A program made the position numbers and the translations under genes. The notes beneath the pieces were generated by a model. That model saw nothing but the letters and a program-made list of their open reading frames with translations, had not been told where the DNA came from and did not search any database. From DATLGB01 sp963724135 (GTDB taxonomy: Bacteria; Actinomycetota; Thermoleophilia; Solirubrobacterales; Solirubrobacteraceae), in NCBI GenBank assembly GCA_963724135.1, contig CAVRTA010000004.1:496001-560000 (forward strand): 64,000 nucleotides of DNA, written 5' to 3'. The stretch's first letter is position 1. Every line of letters starts with the position of its first letter. This document shows positions 27,479-36,475 of the stretch, one piece after another.

Positions 27479-28843
27479 TTACGCCGACGCGACCAGCTCG
27501 GCCAGGGCGCCATCCAGCGCACCGGCGACCGCGTCGACGTCGACGCCCTTGTCCGCGAGCAGACCGAAGAACACCTTGCCGTCGTAGGACATGACGCCGA
27601 CATTGAGCCGCTGGTGGGCCGGGTTCAGCGGAACCGCCGGGTAGACCTCCAGCAGCGGCTGGCCGTTCATGTAGAAGGTCTGCTGCGGGCCGGGCACGTT
27701 GGAGACGACGAGGTTCATCGCCCGGATCCCGCCCATGGCGCGGTCCATCATCGAGGCGATCAGCGGCGGGGCGACGCCGGCGGCGCCGACGATCATCGCG
27801 CCGGCGCGCACGGCCGCCGAGCCGCGCAGCTCGGACATCTGCGCGCTGATCCGGGCCAGCCGCTGTGCCGGGTCGGGCTCGGTCAGCGGCAGGTCCACGA
27901 ACACGAGTGGAGATGCGGTTGCCGCTGGCGGCGTCGTCGCGCTCGCCGCGGACGCTGACCGGCACGAGCGCGACCAGGTCGGGCGCCGTCGGACCCAGAA
28001 AGCGCCGCAGGGCGCCGGCGACGACGGCGAGGATGACGTCGTTGACCGTCCCGCCCAGCGCCTTGCCCGCGGCCTTGATCGCCGCGAGGTCGGCAGCGGT
28101 CGTGGCGTAGCGGCGGTTGGGCGAGAGCGGCTCGTTGAGAGGCGTCATCGGCGCCTGCGGGCGCTGCCGAGCCAGCTCGGTGGCCAGAGCCGTGGTCCGG
28201 CGCAGCTCCTCGGCGGCCCGGCGCGGAGACATGTCGAGCGCGCGGCCGAACGCGTCGCGCGCGAGCTTGCCGGGCGCCATCGCGAAACCCGTCGCGCGCC
28301 GGATCACGTAGTCGCGGCGCGCATAGCTGCGCGGCACCCACGCGATCTCGGCCTCGACTCGGCGATCGGCTCGGGCGACGGGTCGAGCAGGATCATCCCG
28401 ATGCCGATCGCGGCGATGCCGTCGACGAGCGCGTGGTGCATCTTGGCGACGATGGCCACCCTGTCGTCGGGGAGCCCGTCGACGACGTGCAGCTCCCACA
28501 GCGGCCGGTCGCGGTGCAGGCGGGTCGCCATCTCGCGCGCGACGTACTCGGCCAGCTCCGCGCGCGAACCGGCGCCCGGGAGCGCCGCGTGCCGGACGTG
28601 CCACTGGAGGTCGAAGCCGTCGTCGTCGATCCAGACGGGGTTGGTCAGCTGGCCGAACGGGTCGCGCAGCTTCTGGCGGTAGCGCGGCAGCAGGTGCAGC
28701 CGCTCGGCGACCCGGCCGCAGACTGCCTCGTAGGTCGTCCCCGGCCCGGCGTCGAAGATCAGCGCTCCCGCCACCGCCATGTTGATCGGGCCCTGCTCCG
28801 CCTGGAGCGCGCCGCGATCGGCCGGGGAGAGCTCCTCAGTCAA
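27479..28843 (-). pseudogene. WS/DGAT acyltransferase, two compensating frameshifts
   Basis: Bifunctional wax ester synthase/diacylglycerol acyltransferase family, normally about 455 residues, making storage lipids from acyl-CoA. The N-terminal third has the active-site motif KMHHALVDGI (HHxxxDG). Frame is lost near 28350 (after LDPSPEPIAES), continues in another frame from AEIAWVPRSYARRDYV through LNDVILAVVAGALRRFLG-like sequence to GNRIS, then returns to the first frame near 27908 with VFVDLPLTEPDPAQRL. All three pieces are well conserved. TTG start overlapping the upstream epimerase by 8 bases. Sequencing errors are possible. Confidence 0.8.
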
Positions 28844-29849
28844 CGAGCCCCTGCTCGCGGGCGGACGCCACGGTCTGCATCAGCACCGCCCGCGAGTCGT
28901 GCTTGGGCCGCCAGCGCAGCTTCGCCCGGGCCTTCGCCGTGTCCATCACCACGGAGGTGGTGAACGCGTTGACCCAGTAGGCCTCGGGCGGCAGGAACGG
29001 CAGGCGGGAGACGATGTTGGCGGTCACGTCCATCGCCAGCTCGGGCACTGGAATCGAGTACCAGCCCAGCGCTGTGGCGAGGTCGGACGCGGTCAGCTCG
29101 CCGTCGGCGGCGAGGTTGTAGACCCCGGGCTCGCCGCGGCCGAGCGTCCCCGCCAGCAGCGCCCTGGCGACATCCTCGGTGTGCACGAGCTGGAACGGGA
29201 CGCCGGGGTCGGGGATCACCGGCCGCAGGATCGGCATCGTCTCGAGCAGCCGCAGCACCGGCGTCGGGATCCGCTCCTGCAGCGAGATGTACGGGATCAC
29301 CTCGAGCATGAACAGCGCGTCACCGCCGGCGACGATGCAGGGCCGGAAGACGTAGGCCTCGATGTCCGAGCCCTCGAGCGCGGCATGCAGGGTTCCCTCG
29401 AGCTCGGCCTTCTGCGCCGAGTAGTAGTGGCCCTCGGTCCCGCGCGGCGCGATGTCCTCGGTCAGCGGGACCGGGTTGTCGTCGTGGAAGCCGTAGGCCG
29501 CGACCGACGAGGTGTAGATCAGGCGCTGGCAGCGCTCGGCGGCCGCCGCCGCCTCGAACACGTTGTGCGAGCCCTCGAGGTTCACGCGCCGTGTCTCCTC
29601 GTTCGAGCCGACGATCACGAACGCCAGGTGCGCGACGACGTCGGCCTCGCGGAAGAGGTCGTCGAGCGCGTCGCGGTCGAGGATGTCGCCCTGGCGGTAC
29701 TCGGTCTTCTTCAGGCCCAGCGTCGAGGGGTCGAAGGGCCGGCGCGCCATGCCGAGGACGCGTCCGACGTCCTTGTGCGCGTCGAGCGCCCGCAGGTAGG
29801 AGCGCCCGATGTCTCCGGTGGGTCCGGTGACGGCGACCGTGAGCGTCAC
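28836..29849 (-). CDS. NAD-dependent epimerase/dehydratase family protein
   Basis: 337 residues, extended SDR. Rossmann motif VTGPTGDIG near residue 6 (a GxxGxxG variant), HLAF, IYTSSVAAYG and the YxxxK pair in YYSAQKAE. The C-terminal part resembles sugar epimerases and 3-beta-HSD-like proteins, but the specific substrate is not evident. GTG start overlapping the stop of the SDR upstream (GTGA). Forms a minus-strand unit SDR, epimerase, WS/DGAT, perhaps concerned with lipids. Confidence 0.85.
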   Translation of the reverse strand: MTLTVAVTGPTGDIGRSYLRALDAHKDVGRVLGMARRPFDPSTLGLKKTEYRQGDILDRDALDDLFREADVVAHLAFVIVGSNEETRRVNLEGSHNVFEAAAAAERCQRLIYTSSVAAYGFHDDNPVPLTEDIAPRGTEGHYYSAQKAELEGTLHAALEGSDIEAYVFRPCIVAGGDALFMLEVIPYISLQERIPTPVLRLLETMPILRPVIPDPGVPFQLVHTEDVARALLAGTLGRGEPGVYNLAADGELTASDLATALGWYSIPVPELAMDVTANIVSRLPFLPPEAYWVNAFTTSVVMDTAKARAKLRWRPKHDSRAVLMQTVASAREQGLVD

Positions 29850-30607
29850 TTGGGTGCCATCCGGATGCCGCCGTCGAGCCTGATGGTGTCGCCGTTGAGC
29901 ATCGGGTTCTCGACGATGTGGGTGGCGAGCGCGGCGTACTCGTCGGGGTCCCCGAGGCGGGCGGGGTGCGGGACCATCGCGCCGAGCGCCCGGCGGTTCT
30001 CCTCCGGCAGCCCCGCCAGCAGCGGCGTGTCGAACAGGCCGGGCGCGATCGTCACGACGCGGATCAGCTCTCGCGAAAGATCGCGCGCGGCAGGTAGCGT
30101 CATTCCAACTACGCCGCCCTTCGAGGCCGAGTACGAGATCTGCCCGATCTGCCCGTCGAAGGCGGCGACCGAGGCCGTGTTGATGCACACCCCGCGCTCA
30201 CCGCCCGCGTCGGGCTCGGCCGTCTCGATCATCTTCTGCGCCGCGAGGCGCAGCACGTTGAAGGTGCCGATGAGGTTGACCGCGATGACGGTCTCGAACG
30301 CCTGGAGGTCGTGCGGGCCGTGCTTGCCCGCGGTGCGCTGGGCCCAGCCGATGCCGGCGCAGTTGACGCTGATCCGCAGCGTGCCGCCCTCCGCAGCGGC
30401 GTCGACCGCGGCGTGCACGGAATCGGCGTCGGTGACGTCCATGAGCGCGAAGCGCGCGCCGATCTCCTCGGCGAACGCGCGACCGAGCTCCTCGTTGCGA
30501 TCGGCGACGGTGACGGTGGCGCCCGCGCGCGCCAGCCGCCGGGCCGTCGCGGCGCCGAGGCCCGAGGCCCCGCCCGCGACGATGGCGTGGGCTCCTTCGA
30601 TCTGCAT
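29846..30607 (-). CDS. SDR oxidoreductase, 3-hydroxyacyl-CoA dehydrogenase type 2-like
   Basis: 253 residues. GGASGLGAATAR at 12-23, NCAG, INTASVAAFDGQIGQ and YSASK (catalytic Tyr/Lys). The segments GERGVCINTASVAAFDGQIG and PGLFDTPLLAGLPEE are characteristic of the HSD17B10-like branch, which oxidises 3-hydroxyacyl-CoA. First gene of a three-gene unit with the epimerase and WS/DGAT; a fatty-acid role would fit. Confidence 0.87.
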   Translation of the reverse strand: MQIEGAHAIVAGGASGLGAATARRLARAGATVTVADRNEELGRAFAEEIGARFALMDVTDADSVHAAVDAAAEGGTLRISVNCAGIGWAQRTAGKHGPHDLQAFETVIAVNLIGTFNVLRLAAQKMIETAEPDAGGERGVCINTASVAAFDGQIGQISYSASKGGVVGMTLPAARDLSRELIRVVTIAPGLFDTPLLAGLPEENRRALGAMVPHPARLGDPDEYAALATHIVENPMLNGDTIRLDGGIRMAPK

Positions 30608-30619
30608 CGGGCCGGGACG

Positions 30620-31321
30620 CTACACCGCGTACCGCAGCAGCAGCTCGTCGCCGTGGCGCAGCACCCAGCGCAGCTGCGCGGGCGCCGGCTCGGCGAGCTC
30701 CGGGCCGGTGAGCAGGCCGAGCCCGTCACCCCCAGACAGCGAGGGGTCGAGGGTGAGGAAGAGCTCGTCGACGAGGCCCTGCGCGAGCAGCGAGTGGGTC
30801 AGCGCCGGACCGCCCTCGCACAGCACTCGCTCGACCCCGCGCTCCGCGAACGCGTCGAGGGCGTCGCGCGGCTCGACGGCGTCGATCACCTCGACCTGCG
30901 CCGCGACGTCGTCCGGAACCTCCGCCGGTCCCGCGATCAGGACCCGCTGCTCGGGCACGGAAAAGAGGGGCGCAGCCCACGGAACCCTGCCCGAGCGCGT
31001 GACGACCAGCATCACCGGGTCGGCCTCGAGGCCGCGCTCCACTCGCCGCCCCCGGCGCTCCGGCGAGCTCACGAGGCGCCCGTAGCGCTCGGCGCGCAGG
31101 GTCCCGGTTCCGGCCAGCACCCCGTCGACGACCTCGCGCAGCGCGTGGAACATCGCATGGTCGCCCGCGCCTCCGAGCGCGCTTGATCCTCCCGCGCGCG
31201 TCGCGCGCCCGTCGAGCGTGACGATGAAGTTCACGAGCAGCCGCCGCCCGTCCGCGACCTCGACCAGCGCCTCCGCCGTCCCCGGCTCGCCAGGAGGGAA
31301 CAGGACCTCGAACTCGGTCAC
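30620..31321 (-). CDS. RibD C-terminal/dihydrofolate reductase family protein
   Basis: 233 residues. The reductase-like fold is shown by LLVNFIVTLDGRA near residue 30, FHALREVVDGVLAGTGTLRAERYG, PVMLVVTRSG and CEGGPALTHSLLAQGLVDELFLTL. This is the RibD_C domain, which reduces a pyrimidine intermediate in riboflavin synthesis, but many stand-alone members have other roles. GTG start (VTEFEVLFPPG); an upstream extension would run into the divergent glycosidase gene. 12 bases from the SDR behind it. Confidence 0.83.
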   Translation of the reverse strand: MTEFEVLFPPGEPGTAEALVEVADGRRLLVNFIVTLDGRATRAGGSSALGGAGDHAMFHALREVVDGVLAGTGTLRAERYGRLVSSPERRGRRVERGLEADPVMLVVTRSGRVPWAAPLFSVPEQRVLIAGPAEVPDDVAAQVEVIDAVEPRDALDAFAERGVERVLCEGGPALTHSLLAQGLVDELFLTLDPSLSGGDGLGLLTGPELAEPAPAQLRWVLRHGDELLLRYAV

Positions 31322-31346
31322 CGTCTGGACGCTACCGTCGTCAACA

Positions 31347-32792
31347 GTGCTGCGGGGGCTTGCGCTCGTTCTCATCACCCTGGCGCTCGCGCCGGCAGCC
31401 GCGGTCGCGTCCGTGAGCCAGGAGTCGATCTTCGAGGACGACGACATGCTGCTCCACTCGCCGCCCGCGTCCGTCGACGCGACGATGGCCGAGCTGGCGG
31501 CGCTCGGCGTCGACCGCGTGCGCCTGCCCGCGCTGTGGCGCGTGCTCGCGCCCGACTCCCCGCCCGCTGACCCGACCGATCCGGCCGCCTACGAGCCGCG
31601 GCTGGCGGCGCTCGACCACGCGATCGCGTCCGCCTACAACCACGGCCTCGCCGTGCTGGTCAACGTCCGCGGCGGCGCGCCCGACTGGGCACAGGGGTCG
31701 CGGCGGCCCAGCGAGCTGACCGGCTACCAGGCCTACCGCCCGTCCCACGTGGCGTTCGAGGCGTTCGTGAGGATGCTTGGCCGCCGCTACGACGGCACGT
31801 GGCTGCGTCCCGACGGCCAGCTCCTGCCGGCGGTCCGTGCCTGGTCGGTGTGGAACGAGCCCAACTGGCACAGCCTGCTCTCCCCGCAGTCCGATGGCCG
31901 CGTCCCCGTCGCCGCCGACATCTACCGCCGGCTCTACCGCGCCGCCCGCCGCGGGCTGGTGGCCACGGGGCACCGTCGCGACATGATCCTGCTCGGCGAG
32001 ACGGCGCCGCTGGGCGTGCCCGAGCTCGGCATGACGGCATCGCTGTACCCGGGCCGCTTCTATCGGCGGCTGTTCTGCCTGACGGTCAGGCTGCGCCCGC
32101 AGCGCGGCTGCGGCAACTTCCGCAAGCGCGGACCGCTGGTCGCGACCGGCGTCGCCCACCACCCCTATCCGGTGATGGCGCCGCCCGAGTTCCGCTCCTT
32201 CGGGCGCGACGAGATCCGGCTCGCCGACGCGTCGAAGCTCGAGCGCATCATCGATGCCGCGCGGCGCCACGGCCGCATCAACGGCAGGCTGCCGCTGTGG
32301 TACACGGAGTTCGGCTACCAGACCGCGCCGCCCGATCCCTATCGCGGTGTCCCGCTCGCGCGCCAGGCGGCCTGGAACATCCGCGGCGAGTACGTCGCCT
32401 ACCGCAACCCGCGCGTGCGGGCGTTCGACCAGTTCCTGCTGCGCGACACGCCCCCGCAGAAGCAGTTCCCGCCCGAGCACCAGTTCTACTGGTCGACCTA
32501 CCAGACCGGCCTGTACTTCGACGACGGCCGGCCCAAGCCGGCGCTCGACGCCTACCGGCTGCCGTTGTTGCGGCTCGGCCCCGGGCGCTTCTGGGGTGTG
32601 GTGCGTCCGGCCGAGCACGGCGCCCGCCCGCGCATCTTCTTCGAGCGCCACACGCAGGAGGGCTGGGTCCCCTTCGCGTCGCGCACGGTCGCCAACCCGC
32701 GTGGCTACTTCACCGTCAAGCTGCGCCGCGGAACTGGGCCCGTGCGCTTCGTCTGGAACGGGATGGCGTCGCGCCCCGCCGTCAGTCGGTAG
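31347..32792 (+). CDS. Secreted glycoside hydrolase (clan GH-A fold)
   Basis: 481 residues. GTG start and signal peptide (VLRGLALVLITLALAPAAAVA). A TIM-barrel glycosidase pattern: early MAELAALGVDRVRLPALWRVLAP, acid/base Glu in WSVWNEPNW near residue 168 and nucleophile Glu in LWYTEFGYQT near 320. Related to GH39/GH5-like extracellular glycosidases of soil actinobacteria. About 80 residues of beta sandwich follow. Divergent from the RibD-like gene with 25 bp between starts. Confidence 0.82.
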   Translation: MLRGLALVLITLALAPAAAVASVSQESIFEDDDMLLHSPPASVDATMAELAALGVDRVRLPALWRVLAPDSPPADPTDPAAYEPRLAALDHAIASAYNHGLAVLVNVRGGAPDWAQGSRRPSELTGYQAYRPSHVAFEAFVRMLGRRYDGTWLRPDGQLLPAVRAWSVWNEPNWHSLLSPQSDGRVPVAADIYRRLYRAARRGLVATGHRRDMILLGETAPLGVPELGMTASLYPGRFYRRLFCLTVRLRPQRGCGNFRKRGPLVATGVAHHPYPVMAPPEFRSFGRDEIRLADASKLERIIDAARRHGRINGRLPLWYTEFGYQTAPPDPYRGVPLARQAAWNIRGEYVAYRNPRVRAFDQFLLRDTPPQKQFPPEHQFYWSTYQTGLYFDDGRPKPALDAYRLPLLRLGPGRFWGVVRPAEHGARPRIFFERHTQEGWVPFASRTVANPRGYFTVKLRRGTGPVRFVWNGMASRPAVSR

Positions 32793-32803
32793 GGTCGCGG
32801 CCG

Positions 32804-33259
32804 ATGAACTTCTCGGACGTGCGCAGAGGCGAGCTGATCGCGGCGATCGCGGCGATCATCCTGGTCATCGCCGTATTCCTGCCGGCCTACCAGCCCAGTG
32901 ACAACCCGAACGCGATCGTCGCCGGCGGGCAGGCGGACGCATCGATCTTCGACGCCAACACGATCAGCCGCTGGTTCATCCTCGCGGCTGCGCTGGCGCC
33001 TCTCATCCTGCTCTACATCGTGGTGCGCGGGCACGAGCTGTCCTGGCCGCGCGGCGAGCTGACCGCGGTCGTCGGGCTGGTCGCGTCCACGCTGAACTTC
33101 TGGAACGGGGTCATCTCCCGCCCGGGCGAGCCGGACGGCCAGATCGGCCTCGGCCTCGGCTGGTACCTGGCGATGGCTGCGTCGGTTGCGATCGCCGTCG
33201 GCGGCGCGATCCGCGCGGGGGAGTCCGAGCGCCGCCGCAAGCCGCCCGGCGTGCTGTGA
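32804..33259 (+). CDS. Four-helix membrane protein of unknown function
   Basis: 151 residues. Hydrophobic segments at about 11-28 (LIAAIAAIILVIAVFLPAY), 57-74 (WFILAAALAPLILLYIVV), 88-104 and 118-138, with an Arg/Lys-rich end. No known family recognised. It lies 11 bases behind the glycosidase and overlaps glpX by 4 bases (GTGA), so it is probably co-transcribed with glpX. Confidence 0.75.
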   Translation: MNFSDVRRGELIAAIAAIILVIAVFLPAYQPSDNPNAIVAGGQADASIFDANTISRWFILAAALAPLILLYIVVRGHELSWPRGELTAVVGLVASTLNFWNGVISRPGEPDGQIGLGLGWYLAMAASVAIAVGGAIRAGESERRRKPPGVL

Positions 33260-34248
33260 GCCCGGTCCTACCCGATCGCAACCTCGCCCTGGAGCTGGTC
33301 CGGGTCACGGAGGCCGCGGCGATGCAGGCCGCGCGCTGGATCGGGCGCGGCGACAAGAACGCCGCCGATCAGGCCGCGGTCGACGGTATGCACGCCGTGC
33401 TGAGCACGATCCGCATGGACGGCATCGTCGTCATCGGCGAGGGGGAGAAGGACGAGGCGCCGATGCTCCACAACGGCGAGCACGTCGGCGACGGCACGCC
33501 CCCCGAGGTCGACATCGCGGTCGACCCGCTCGAGGGCACGCGCCTGGCGGCGCTGGGCATGCCGTCGGCGCTGGCGGTGATCGCGCTCTCCGAGCGCGGC
33601 ACGATGTTCGACCCCGGCCCGTGCGTCTACATGGAGAAGATGGCCGGGCCCGAGGAGCTCGCGGACCTGCTCGACCTCGACCGCCCGCTCGGCCGGACGG
33701 TCGAGCTGATCGCCGAGCGCCGCGAGGTCGAGGTCGGCGACGTCACCGCGATCGTCCTCGACCGCCCGCGCCACCAGGAGGGGATCCAGGCGATCCGCGC
33801 CGCGGGCGCGCGCGTGCGCCTGATCACCGACGGCGACGTCTCGGGAGCGTTGCTCGCCGCCTCCGAGCGCTCACCGGTCGACCTGCTGTGGGGAATCGGC
33901 GGGACGCCCGAGGGCGTCATCTCCGCGTGCGCGACGAAGTGCATGGGCGGCGCGCTGATCGGGCGGCTGTGGCCGCGCGACGACGCCGAGCGCCAGGCGG
34001 CGATCGACGCCGGCTACGACCTCGAGCGCGTCCTCACCCACGACGACCTCGTCCAGGGCGACAACGCGTTCTTCTCGGCCACGGGCGTCACCGACGGCGA
34101 CGTGCTCCAGGGCGTCCGCTACCAGGGCCCGCGCGGCGCCACCACCGAGTCACTGGTGATGCGCACGCGCTCGGGAACCGTCCGGCGCGTCTACTCCCGC
34201 CACGACCGCACGAAGCTGCGCGCGCTGACGGGCACATCTCAGGCCTAG
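33256..34248 (+). CDS. glpX: Fructose-1,6-bisphosphatase class II
   Basis: 330 residues. Hydrolyses fructose 1,6-bisphosphate to fructose 6-phosphate in gluconeogenesis. Motifs: GEGEKDEAPML (metal ligands), VDPLEGT, KMAGPEEL, ITDGDVSGAL, GIGGTPEGVISACA and KCMGGALIGRLWP. Full length. GTG start inside the stop of the membrane gene. A palindromic repeat follows the stop at once. Confidence 0.95.
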   Translation: MSPVLPDRNLALELVRVTEAAAMQAARWIGRGDKNAADQAAVDGMHAVLSTIRMDGIVVIGEGEKDEAPMLHNGEHVGDGTPPEVDIAVDPLEGTRLAALGMPSALAVIALSERGTMFDPGPCVYMEKMAGPEELADLLDLDRPLGRTVELIAERREVEVGDVTAIVLDRPRHQEGIQAIRAAGARVRLITDGDVSGALLAASERSPVDLLWGIGGTPEGVISACATKCMGGALIGRLWPRDDAERQAAIDAGYDLERVLTHDDLVQGDNAFFSATGVTDGDVLQGVRYQGPRGATTESLVMRTRSGTVRRVYSRHDRTKLRALTGTSQA

Positions 34249-34283
34249 CGTCACAAAAGGGTCCGTCCCTTTTGTGACACGCG
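34249..34283. repeat. Dispersed palindromic repeat, copy 2
   Basis: Nearly perfect: gcgtcacaaaagggtccgtc and its mirror ccttttgtgacacgc, beginning right behind the glpX stop and lying between convergent genes. Opposite central orientation to copy 1. Confidence 0.8.
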
Positions 34284-34307
34284 GTGGCCGGCCCGGCGCC
34301 GGATGCG

Positions 34308-34892
34308 TCAGCGGCCTGCGAGTGTTGCGCTGCCGATACCCATCGCGCGCACGGCGGGTGACCCCGGGACGACGCGTACCGGCAGCTCCGTGTGGTCGAG
34401 CCACTCCTCCAACCGCTCCGCGTCGCCCGACAGCTCGATCCACGTGATTCCCCCCGCCTCCCCGGCGGCGCCCGGGTCGGGGATGCCCGCGTCGCGGCTG
34501 ATGAAGAACGGCAGGAACGGCTCGCGCATTGCCTCGGCCAGCCCGGTGAGGTGCGCGCTCAGGCCTGATCGCCGAATGGTCGTCACGGGCGTTCCCAAGC
34601 GGCGTGCGACCGCCGCGGCGTCGTCGACGGCGACCACCCACGCGAGCAGGCCGTCTCCCTCCCGCTCCAAGTGATCGATGAGCCCGCGGCCGAAGTCCGA
34701 GGCCGCCGCCTCATGCAGGTCAGCAACCGCCAGCAGCTCCAGATAACCGCCACCGAGCGCAACGATGCGGTTCTGGGTGCCGAGCCCCTCGTGCCGGCCG
34801 CCCGGCAGGCTCACCAATCCCAGCTCGCGCTCGATTCGCCCGGCGGCGTCGTCGAGATCCCGGGTGGCGTAGATGACGTGATCGATTCGCAT
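34308..34892 (-). CDS. Glyoxalase-like (VOC) domain protein
   Basis: 194 residues. The start MRIDHVIYATRDLDDAAGRIERELGL and the block GTQNRIVALGGGYLELLAV are typical of the Glyoxalase_3-like group. His4 and the Glu in YLEL are plausible metal ligands. The second half (WIELSGDAERLEEWL...) repeats the fold. Enzymatic role unknown. ATG 34892; 17 bases behind the stop of the gene at 34910. Confidence 0.8.
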   Translation of the reverse strand: MRIDHVIYATRDLDDAAGRIERELGLVSLPGGRHEGLGTQNRIVALGGGYLELLAVADLHEAAASDFGRGLIDHLEREGDGLLAWVVAVDDAAAVARRLGTPVTTIRRSGLSAHLTGLAEAMREPFLPFFISRDAGIPDPGAAGEAGGITWIELSGDAERLEEWLDHTELPVRVVPGSPAVRAMGIGSATLAGR

Positions 34893-34909
34893 CAGCCTGC
34901 CGCCTGCGG

Positions 34910-35644
34910 CTAGCCGCGGCTGCGCCAGTACCGGACACTGGACCACCAGCCGAGGGCGAAGAAGCTCGCGGCGAGCGGGATGACGACCCGCCACGGCGTC
35001 GAGCCGACGTTGACGTCCTCGGGCGGCAGCGCCTTGACGCCGTCCTCGGCGAAGCGCCCGACCGCGGACTCCTCGAGCTCGAGCCGTGAGAGGCGCTTGA
35101 GGAAACCGTGCGTGACGATCACGTGGACCCGCGACTGCGTGTTGACGTAGAACCACTTGAACGGCCGCGCCAGCGCGGGGTAGAAGTTCGCGACCTCGAC
35201 CTCGATGTGCAGCCGCCCGTATCCCGGGTGCACGGCGTCCAGGCGCTGCACGCGGATCTCGAGGTAGCCCTGGCCCTTGCGCGCCACCAGCAGGCCGTCG
35301 CGGATGCGCCAGCGCACGACGCCGCCCTCCGCCGACCAGTCGTAGTCGGGCGGGTGGAAGCGCAGCAGCACGAACGGCTGCCGGAGCAGCACGACGGCGC
35401 GTTCGTCCTCGCGGTAGTGCACGCGAATGAGGCCGAGCGTGACGCGGCTGAGGTACCACCAGTAGGTGCGCGCGAGCCGCTCGAGCGACGCGATCGTCCA
35501 CAGCCGGGTGAGCTCGTCCTCCGGGATGTCGACGTCGACCGCCTGGATCGAGCGCACCGCCCCCGACTCGTCCATCGTCGTGTGGCGCTCGGGGTCGTTG
35601 ATGACGGCGTGTGCAAGCGTGCGGGTGCGCGTGAGCAACCTCAC
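34910..35644 (-). CDS. Conserved protein of unknown function with C-terminal membrane segment
   Basis: 244 residues, family not recognised. Seen: no signal peptide, repeated Arg- and Trp-rich beta strands (RTYWWYLSRVTLGLIRVHY, GVVRWRIRDGLLVARKGQGY), and near the end a hydrophobic stretch VVIPLAASFFALGWWSSV followed by a basic tail, so probably tail-anchored. GTG start. It stands between the VOC gene and the RlpA-like gene on the same strand. Confidence 0.65.
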   Translation of the reverse strand: MRLLTRTRTLAHAVINDPERHTTMDESGAVRSIQAVDVDIPEDELTRLWTIASLERLARTYWWYLSRVTLGLIRVHYREDERAVVLLRQPFVLLRFHPPDYDWSAEGGVVRWRIRDGLLVARKGQGYLEIRVQRLDAVHPGYGRLHIEVEVANFYPALARPFKWFYVNTQSRVHVIVTHGFLKRLSRLELEESAVGRFAEDGVKALPPEDVNVGSTPWRVVIPLAASFFALGWWSSVRYWRSRG

Positions 35645-35668
35645 GCGTTCACTATCCCACGCAGGGCG

Positions 35669-36313
35669 CTAGCGGGTGAGCGCGCCGACGCTGTCGGTGT
35701 GCTCGAAGCCGAGCTGCTGAGCGGCGGCGGATGTGAGGTCCCAGCGCACGCCATCGACGTAGGGCCCGCGGTCCACGACCCGCACGGTCAGGGTCCGGCC
35801 CTTGTACAGGAAAGTGACCTTCCTGCCGCAGCGCAGCGTCTTGTGCGCGACGCCGACGAGCGTCTTGGTCATGCGCTTGCCGCAGGCGGTCGTGCGGCCG
35901 TAGAAGCCGGGGCCGTACCAGGTCGCCTTGGCCGGCGTGAAGACGGTGATCGCGAGCGCCGGGGCCGTCGACGCGGCACGGGCGCCGCTGGAGGTCACGC
36001 GCGCACGGACGCGCGCGGCGCCGGCGCGGTCCGGCTTCCAGCGCGTGCGGAAGACGCCGTCCGCGGTGGCCGTCGCGTACGCGATCGGCGTCCACTGCGA
36101 CTGGATCTGGTCGTAGCGCTCGACCGTCACCGCACGGCCCGCCGGCGCGGTGCCGGCGAACCGCTTGGTCTTGCCGACGAGCGCGTGGGGGGTGGTCGTC
36201 AGCGTGACGTCGGCGTCCGAGTAGGTGGCGCCACCGGTCTGGGCGCCCGCAGCCGGGACCGCGCCCAGCGCGAGCACGGCGGCAGCGGTCGATGAGAGGC
36301 GAAGCCTGCGCAT
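35669..36313 (-). CDS. Secreted RlpA-like double-psi beta-barrel protein
   Basis: 214 residues. Signal peptide (MRRLRLSSTAAAVLALGAVPAAGA), an Ig-like domain (about 30-120, LTTTPHALVGKTKRFAGTAPAG), then a double-psi beta-barrel at about 125-205: KATWYGPGFYGRTTACGKRM, GVAHKTLRCGRKV and VRVVDRGPYVDG with the catalytic-type Asp. RlpA proteins are lytic transglycosylases or peptidoglycan-associated; EXPA-like relatives loosen the wall. The c-di-AMP riboswitch in its leader places it with the two other wall enzymes. Confidence 0.85.
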   Translation of the reverse strand: MRRLRLSSTAAAVLALGAVPAAGAQTGGATYSDADVTLTTTPHALVGKTKRFAGTAPAGRAVTVERYDQIQSQWTPIAYATATADGVFRTRWKPDRAGAARVRARVTSSGARAASTAPALAITVFTPAKATWYGPGFYGRTTACGKRMTKTLVGVAHKTLRCGRKVTFLYKGRTLTVRVVDRGPYVDGVRWDLTSAAAQQLGFEHTDSVGALTR

Positions 36314-36324
36314 TTCGTCGGTGC

Positions 36325-36462
36325 CCTGGTCGCCTACGAGGTGAGCTGACGGGCTCGCGACGTGCGCTACGGCCGCAGCAGCGGCCGATTCGCCCCCGGG
36401 AATTACTTCCCATTGGTTCCCCCGTCCGCCGGGTTCGAGCCACCCGGCGGTTCGGCGCGCCG
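36325..36462 (-). promoter_or_regulatory. c-di-AMP riboswitch (ydaO type) before the RlpA-like gene
   Basis: Read on the minus strand: cggacgggggaacc, a small hairpin (gggaagtaattccc), gggggcgaatcggccgc, ggccgtag, then gcgagcccgtcagctcacc and tcgtaggcg, 18 bases before the ATG. Blocks and order are those of the ydaO class and match the elements at 1-90 and 56370-56489. Ends are approximate. Confidence 0.9.
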
Positions 36463-36475
36463 GAGAATAGCCGGA

